A stretch of DNA of 64,000 nucleotides from Telopea speciosissima. Lineage: Eukaryota; Streptophyta; Magnoliopsida; Proteales; Proteaceae. Positions 58,601 to 64,000 of the stretch are shown here, piece after piece. The translations under genes and the position numbers were made by a program. The notes beneath the pieces are model-generated. The model was not told the origin of the DNA. It made no database searches and saw nothing but the letters and a program-made list of their open reading frames with translations. The first letter of the stretch is position 1, and the number at the start of each line of letters is the position of its first letter. The DNA lies in NCBI RefSeq assembly GCF_018873765.1, contig NC_057919.1:21740698-21804697 (forward strand), in the 5' to 3' direction.

Positions 58601-60070
58601 CACACTGATGTTGTAATGTGAACTAATCTTTGTGACTGTGTTAATCAAGAAACAGAAAAAATCAATTGAGTACCTATTCCCTGTAGACATCTAACCACAG
58701 TAATAGCTGTATGTTTGTCTTCTACTATTGAAAAAGAAAAATTACATGCATAATGCATATTATCAGCATTTGTAATTTTTTTTTTGGGGAGAGGGGGTGG
58801 GTGGGGGAGCTTTCTCTTTCTTCCTTTCTGTACTCCAGGTCCATTAGAGTTCTTTATGTCATGGATAAAAATAGCCGACCCCATATAGTTGGGATAAGGC
58901 TGAGTAGTTTTGAATTCTTTGAAAGAACATAGAAATAAAAAAGATGGAAAGGATTAGAAGTTCTCATAGTATGAAATTCTATTGCTACCCCCATCTTTTG
59001 CTTTCATATGGACCATCTATTGTTGTCAATGAATATTTGAGACATTGGTCTCTGGCATGTGATTGGGAATGCATGTTCTGAAGCATTGATGTTTATCAAT
59101 CTCATGATTATATATGATGCATTATGCCTTCTCTTGGTTGTTGGCTACTGTATGCATAGTTTGTCTCATTTCATATCTGAATGTCGTTGTTGCAAGGAAT
59201 ATTTCCATATGTGGTTCTTCTATCTGCCAGCATTGAATCATCTATGCATGGTCATTGCAGTGTAAAAATTCTTAAATTCAGTTTAAGTTGCACGATGACA
59301 TTTATATTTCTCTGATCAAATTTATTAGTTGTTTTCTTTCTTTTTAAATACAGCGTGTAGCTATGGAACATGGCCTGATCTTAGTAGACACAAAGTATGA
59401 ATTTGGAAAGGCACCTGATGGTACAATTCTTTTAATCGATGAGGTGAACCATCATTTTCTCAGAAATGTTATGGTTGTTCTTGTAATTAAGAATCTTAGG
59501 TTAGACAGATAAAATATTTCTTGTTAGTTATTTTATCCATTTTTTTAATAAAATTTTTAGGTGCATACCCCTGATTCAAGCAGATATTGGATTGCACAAT
59601 CGTATGAGGAGCGCTTTCAAAATGGGCTTGAACCACAAAATGTTGACAAGGTACACTATCTGACTTGTCTTTCCTGTGAATTATAGTTTTTACCAATCTT
59701 CCTCTGTATACTGTTGGGGAATATATAAAGCTTTTGCATTCTTGATGAGTTGATGATTGCAATTACATGAAAATTTTGGTATATTGTCTCCTCCGTATTT
59801 CTGTCTTTTGTTTTCTTGGTGATATGTCCTCAATGGACTAGCAATAGATCCTGACGTTCAGAACAATGATCTGTTACTAGGAATTCTTAAGGTTGTGGTT
59901 TAAAGAACATTGCAATCCATATGAAGACGAGGTGAGTTACACAAATAATTTTCAATATGCTCCCCCGAATTTTGCATGTGATGCCATACATCAAATCTCA
60001 TCCTGGTGGGCTAAAATGTGTAGGTTCTCCCTGATGCCCCTGAAGAACTTGTTTGCGAACTTGCTTGGCG
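55624..60070 (+). CDS. PUR7: SAICAR synthase, plastid type (10 exons, 3' incomplete)
   Basis: Phosphoribosylaminoimidazole-succinocarboxamide synthase joins CAIR and aspartate with ATP in step 8 (plant numbering 7) of purine synthesis. Exons: 55624-55938, 56105-56206, 56465-56594, 57260-57352, 57431-57519, 58499-58579, 59354-59443, 59561-59650, 59881-59931, 60024-60070; all join in frame with GT-AG introns, giving 362 residues plus two bases. The first 50-60 residues are Ser-rich with few acids, a plastid transit peptide. Family motifs: [31 protein letters not shown], the VDTKYEFG and [12 protein letters not shown] pair that bind substrate, and ELAWR at the end of exon 10. Known plant PUR7 is about 410 aa, so one last exon of some 40-50 codons is missing; it should lie beyond the copia element that starts at 60245. 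Coding sequence seen here is intact. Confidence 0.93.
57672..58199 (+). repeat. 264-bp tandem duplication in PUR7 intron 5
   Basis: Two units, 57672-57935 and 57936-58199, are nearly identical (for example TTTTTATACTGGTGGAGCAT in each). Few substitutions, so recent. No splice site of the gene lies in it. Confidence 0.95.
58868..58912 (+). mobile_element. RTE LINE 3' tail scrap, copy 3
   Basis: GCCGACCCCATATAGTTGGG followed by ATAAGGCTGAGTAGTT is the last 40 bp of plant RTE elements, compare CCGACCCCATTTAATTAGGA at 39934. A severely 5'-truncated copy within PUR7 intron 6. Confidence 0.65.
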
Positions 60071-60244
60071 GTACGTCACTTCCCTCTTATTTATTCCCTC
60101 CAATTAGGTCATACTTGGAGAAAATGAAACAAGGACACCCAGTAAATGTTATTTTATTTATAAGTGGTATTTGATAACCTAGAAATCTTTCTTGAGAATT
60201 GATAATTGATCACATATATTTGTGACTGAGACCTGTGAATATTA

Positions 60245-60460
60245 TGTTGTTGAATAATGTAAACCAGAATACCCCCACGGTATTCTGGTCTTTTTGGTGT
60301 TTATTTTTATGTTTTTTAGTGTTTTATGTACTGCCTAGCTATGTTGGCTATGGCAGGGGTATTTTTGTCATGTGGATGTAATTTTTAAAGTTATAAATAA
60401 TAGGCTTGACTGATCACAATCGATCATTCAAGCATTCTCCAATTTCTGGTTTTGATAACA
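60245..60460 (+). repeat. 5' LTR of the copia element (about 216 bp)
   Basis: Starts TGTTGTTGAA and ends TTTTGATAACA right before the primer site; the ends are partly inverted repeats. A TTATAAATAATAGG TATA-like box lies near 60392. A start at 60248 is possible. Confidence 0.75.
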
Positions 60461-60472
60461 TGGTATCAGAGC
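60461..60472 (+). promoter_or_regulatory. Primer-binding site (initiator Met-tRNA)
   Basis: TGGTATCAGAGC directly follows the LTR end ACA, the usual primer site of plant copia elements for minus-strand DNA synthesis. Confidence 0.9.
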
Positions 60473-61069
60473 AGTCTTCTTTGATCTAGGGTTTTTCAAA
60501 ACCTTCCCCCCCCCCCCCATTGTTCTTCTCTTACTTCTTCTCCATCGATTTCTTCTCTTTCTCTTCTTTCCCTTTCCTGGTTCTCTCCATCCTTCAGGGG
60601 CAGCACTAATGAGGTGATCCTATTATGGTCTTAGTGCTGCCCTCCATCACACCTCAAATTTAATGCCCTAAATACAAGATCACGATAGCTGCTGTGTTTT
60701 CTCTCTGCGATTTTTGGACTGCTCCTATTTTTTGGAGATCGACCCTTTTGACTTGGAAGGTTGATTGTTCACCTTGGAGCACCACTGGCTGGCCTCTGGA
60801 CAGCATCTATCACACCTAAATTATCACAAACTGAAGCCCTCAAGTTACAGCCCCTCTTTTCCCTTTATCGATCTCAACTGTCAGGGTTTTGAAAAACCCT
60901 GACACCTTATCGATCTTGGCTTTCTGGGCTGCTGTTTGAGGAGATTTTTTGAGGGTTAATTCCATGATTATACTGCTGCACTTGACCTTTCTTTCAGCCC
61001 CAACTGCTGCGGTTTTTTGAAGATCTGATTTTTTCCAATTTCGAGGATCGATTTCTGCCTGGCTCAAAT

Positions 61070-61958
61070 ATGGGTGACTCAGAGATAACTTCGGCTACTT
61101 CTGGAGGAGATCAGACTAGGACTGATTTTCTTCCCTATGCTGCTGCCATTAAGCTTGATGGCACAAACTATTTAATTTGGGCCAGATCATTATCCTTAAC
61201 CGTGGCTGGTAGGGGATTCACTGGCCATCTTACTGGCACCACCAAACAGCCTACTGAAGATGGTGCTGCTCGTACTAAATGGGCTGTCAATGATGCAATG
61301 GTGATGTCCTTTCTTCTGAACTCCATGACCACTGACCTCTCTAGTCAGTATCTTCTCTTTGACACAGCTACTCAGATATGGACTGCTGTCAAGGGTACTT
61401 ATGGTCGTTCAGGAAGTGGTGCTCAGGTTTATGAGATCAGGAAAACACTTCAAAATACTACTCAGAAGGAGATGACTGTCACTAAATATTATGCTGCCCT
61501 CAAGTGTTTATGGCAGCAATTGGATCACTATGCTCGGTTTCGGCCTACTACTACTGCTGATGTTGCTGCCTACCACACCTATGTAGATCAGTTTCGGGTC
61601 TATGATTTTCTGGCTGGCCTCAATGATGAGTATGATCCTATTCGGGTGCAGGTTCTTGGTCGGGTTCCTTTCCCCACTTTAGAGGAAACCTTTTCTTATG
61701 TGCACAGTGAAGAGATAAGGAGGGCTGCTATGATGATTACTCCTAAAGTTGAAAGATCAGCCTTACAGACTGTTGGCTCCACCCCTGATAATTCTTCTGA
61801 CAGTGTTGCTGCTACTGCTACAACTAAAGAGCCTGTGAAGTGTGATCATATGCCATAAACCATATCACACTAAGGCTCAGTGTTGGAAACTACATAGGAA
61901 GCCTGCTGATTTTGAAGCCAAACGTGGTCGTGCTTAGCCTAAAAACAAAGTCATTCAC
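61070..61958 (+). pseudogene. copia gag (frameshift in the zinc knuckle)
   Basis: From MGDSEITSATSGG the frame encodes a copia Gag: LDGTNYLIWARSL near residues 30-45, then the UBN2-type region (QLDHYARFRP, FLAGLNDEYDPIR). It stops at 61858 just inside the zinc knuckle. The remaining knuckle residues (CHKPYHTKAQC, about 61850-61885) continue in the next frame up to about 61937, so one small frameshift splits it. Gag forms the virus-like particle and binds RNA. Confidence 0.88.
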
Positions 61959-62033
61959 ACTGAAAGTGTAGCTCCAGCTCCCATTACTGACATTGGTTTC
62001 TCCTAGGAAGAACTTCAAGCTCTCTGGCGTCTG

Positions 62034-64000
62034 TTGAACACATCCGCTGCCCCTACTACATTTGTTGCCAATTCAGGTTCCTTCTATGCCCGTATAGGTA
62101 TTTCCTTTGTTGGTCATTGTGCATCATTAGTTTCCACTCCTTGGATTATAGATTCTGGTGCTACTGATCACATGACAGGTTCCTCCAGTCTTTTTAACAT
62201 ATATTTTCCTGCTTCTAGTAAGGACAAAGTTAAAATTGCTGATGGGTCCCTCTCCTCCATATTCGGGAAAGGTTCCATTGGCTGTTCCCCTTCTCTTACA
62301 TTGTCATCTGTGTTGTATATTTTCAAATTTACCACTAATCTTCTCTCCATTAGTAGTATCACCAAATCTCTAAATTGTAAAGTGATTTTTTTTCCCACTC
62401 ATTGTGTTTTTTAGGATCTGGACTCGGGGAAGACGATTGGATCGGGTAAAGTGCATGGCGGATTGTACCTGCTTGATGGAGACCCTGCATCTACCCAGGC
62501 TTTACCTTCTAGGCTCTATTCCCCAGCATCCTTCTCTTCTGAACTACACATATGGGCATATGACACTCTAGACTAGGACATCCACCTTTAGATACTTTAT
62601 CTACTTTATTTCCAGCATTAAGTAATAATTGTAATAAGGAAGAATTTTTTTGTGAGCCTTGTGTCTTGGCTAAACAGACACGTTCCAATTATCCAATTTC
62701 TAATAAAAGGTCATCTTCCTTATTTCATGTTCATACTGATGTGTGGGGTCCTAATAGAAAAGTTTCTCTTTCGGGTCATCGGTGGTATGTAACCTTTATT
62801 GACTGCTATTCTAGGTTCACTTGGGTCTACCTTATGCACACCAAAAATGAAGTATTTTCCTGTTTTCAGCACTTTCACCAGCTGGTTAAAACTCAATTTA
62901 ATGCCACTATTCAGATTTTGAGGAGTGATAATGAGACAGAGTATATGGAAGGTCAGTTCCAAAAATATCTGGTTGCCCATGGAATCCTCCATCAGACCAG
63001 CTGTGTTGATATTCCAGCCCAAAATGGTGTGGCTGAGAGAAAAAACCGCCACCTCTTGGAGGTAGCTAGAGCTCTTCTGTTTGCTCGCAATGTCCCTTCC
63101 GTTTATTGGGGGGATGCTGTCCTTACTGCAGCCTATTTAATTAATAGGTTGTCCAGTCGGGTCCTTAACTCTAGATCCCCTGTTGAACTATTACTTGGCT
63201 CTTCCTCTTTTATAGTTCCCCCTAAGGTTTTTGGCTGCGTTTGTTATGCCAGGGATATAAGGTCCCTTGGTAAACTTGACCCACGTAGTCTCTGTTGCAT
63301 TTTCTTAGGATACTCTGCTACACAAAAGGGGTATAAGTGCTATTACCCTCCATCCCGCCGGACTTTTATCAGCATGGATGTCGTGTTTCATGAGAGTGTT
63401 TCATATTATGTGTCCCCACCTCTTCAGGGGGAGAGTGTTAGTGAAGATGTGCTGACTATAGACTCTCCACCTCCACTCCAGTCTGTTTACCATGAGTCTG
63501 GACCAGTTCGGCCTGCTCCTAGTACTTCCCCTGAGACTGCTTCTAGTACCCCCCTTGAGTCAGGGGGAGAGATTCCTATGCAGGGGAAGCAAACTACTCC
63601 TGTCCAGAGGACTATTAGGGAATTTCAGAGGAGGATTGATGCTAGTAACATGAAGACCTATGTAAGGAAACATAAGCAGGTTCAATCAACTGTTGCTCCA
63701 GTACCCATCCAATTGCCGAACCTGGATCCAGAACCTGCCTCTCCACCTGGTAATGTTCCTTCTCTTGAGTTACCTATTGCTCTTCGCAAAGGTGTCAGGA
63801 CTTGCACTCAGCATCCCATATTTCATGTTGTTTCTTATGACTCCCTTTCCCCATCCTTTCGTGCTTTTGTTTCTTCTCTTTCTTCTGTTCGTATTCCCAG
63901 GAAGCTCTATCAAATGGAAAGTGGAAGGCAGCCATGATGGAAGAAACGGAGGCTTTGAAGAAAAATAACACATGGGAGCTTGTGGTTCTTCCACCTAGGA
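62034..64000 (+). pseudogene. copia pol: protease, integrase, start of RT (broken)
   Basis: Protease active site WIIDSGATDHMTG lies near 62142-62180. After a stop at about 62414 and further breaks, the GAG-pre-integrase zinc region (CEPCVLAKQTR near 62655-62688) leads to the integrase core: D in HTDVWGP (62732), D in LRSDNETEY (about 62920) and E in GVAERKNRHLLE (about 63030). A Ser/Pro-rich spacer follows. The frame ends at 63937, while the RT start (WKAAMMEETEALKKNNTWEL, about 63923-63985) is in another frame, so a shift lies near 63905. The copy is dead, though diverged little from family motifs. Confidence 0.88.

Larger units (their letters stand above)
60245..64000 (+). mobile_element. 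Ty1/copia retrotransposon, 5' part, in the last PUR7 intron
   Basis: A short 5' LTR (60245-60460), a primer site TGGTATCAGAGC matching initiator Met-tRNA (60461-60472), a 600-bp leader with a C run at 60507-60519, gag from 61070, protease near 62142, integrase to about 63400 and the start of RT at the window edge. The order PR-IN-RT is copia. It has the same orientation as PUR7. The 3' LTR and target duplication lie outside; the 5 bp before the LTR are TATTA. Frameshifts in gag and before RT show it is not autonomous. Confidence 0.93.

Overview
The window is plant nuclear DNA, most likely from an angiosperm that is neither a grass nor a small-genome model species. The evidence is long AT-rich spliceosomal introns, a chloroplast-type PUR7 gene, a plant PEPRK2-type kinase, a plant GT61 glycosyltransferase, and a dense layer of Ty1/copia, Ty3/gypsy, L1, RTE, SINE, hAT-like and Mutator-like elements. 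I cannot name the species.

Four host genes can be modelled exon by exon. (1) A Bet1-like Golgi SNARE, + strand, 4999-22403: four small exons (131 aa) spread over 17.4 kb because introns 2 and 3 are 6.8 and 10.2 kb. (2) A type II membrane GT61 glycosyltransferase, - strand, 25642-28112: two exons, 516 aa. (3) PEPRK2, a Ser/Thr kinase related to PEP-carboxylase kinase and CDPKs, - strand, 43795-47053: three coding exons, 477 aa. (4) PUR7 (SAICAR synthase of purine synthesis), + strand, from 55624: ten exons end at 60070, and the terminal exon lies beyond the window because a copia element occupies the last intron. These are unrelated housekeeping or cell-wall/signalling genes; nothing suggests that they act together.

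Layout: 1-2790 is the 3' end of a Ty1/copia element with its 3' LTR. 2908-4815 is a row of five miniature transposons in front of the SNARE gene. The SNARE introns hold two inverted copies of one unnamed repeat, a SINE, and a nearly complete antisense L1 (14022-19508) with a perfect 15-bp target duplication. 26261-29561 has several foldback MITEs, three of them filling the GT61 intron. 32.4-38.0 kb is a decayed endogenous caulimovirid (pararetrovirus) split by a 3.05-kb solo LTR and followed by an RTE-type LINE relic. 40.8-42.9 kb holds a 740-bp foldback and a 951-bp Mutator-like element. 48839-51540 is a second solo LTR of the same family in the opposite orientation. 51.6-52.9 kb is a gypsy fragment. 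60245 to the end is a 5' LTR-gag-PR-IN copia element.

No tRNA, rRNA or CRISPR was found. I did not find a convincing new biochemical system. The strongest new-looking material is the set of MITE families defined here with their target-site duplications, the long foldback at 41 kb, the nested virus/LTR locus, and the ATGA-coupled ORF1/ORF2 junction of the L1. All alignments were made by eye.
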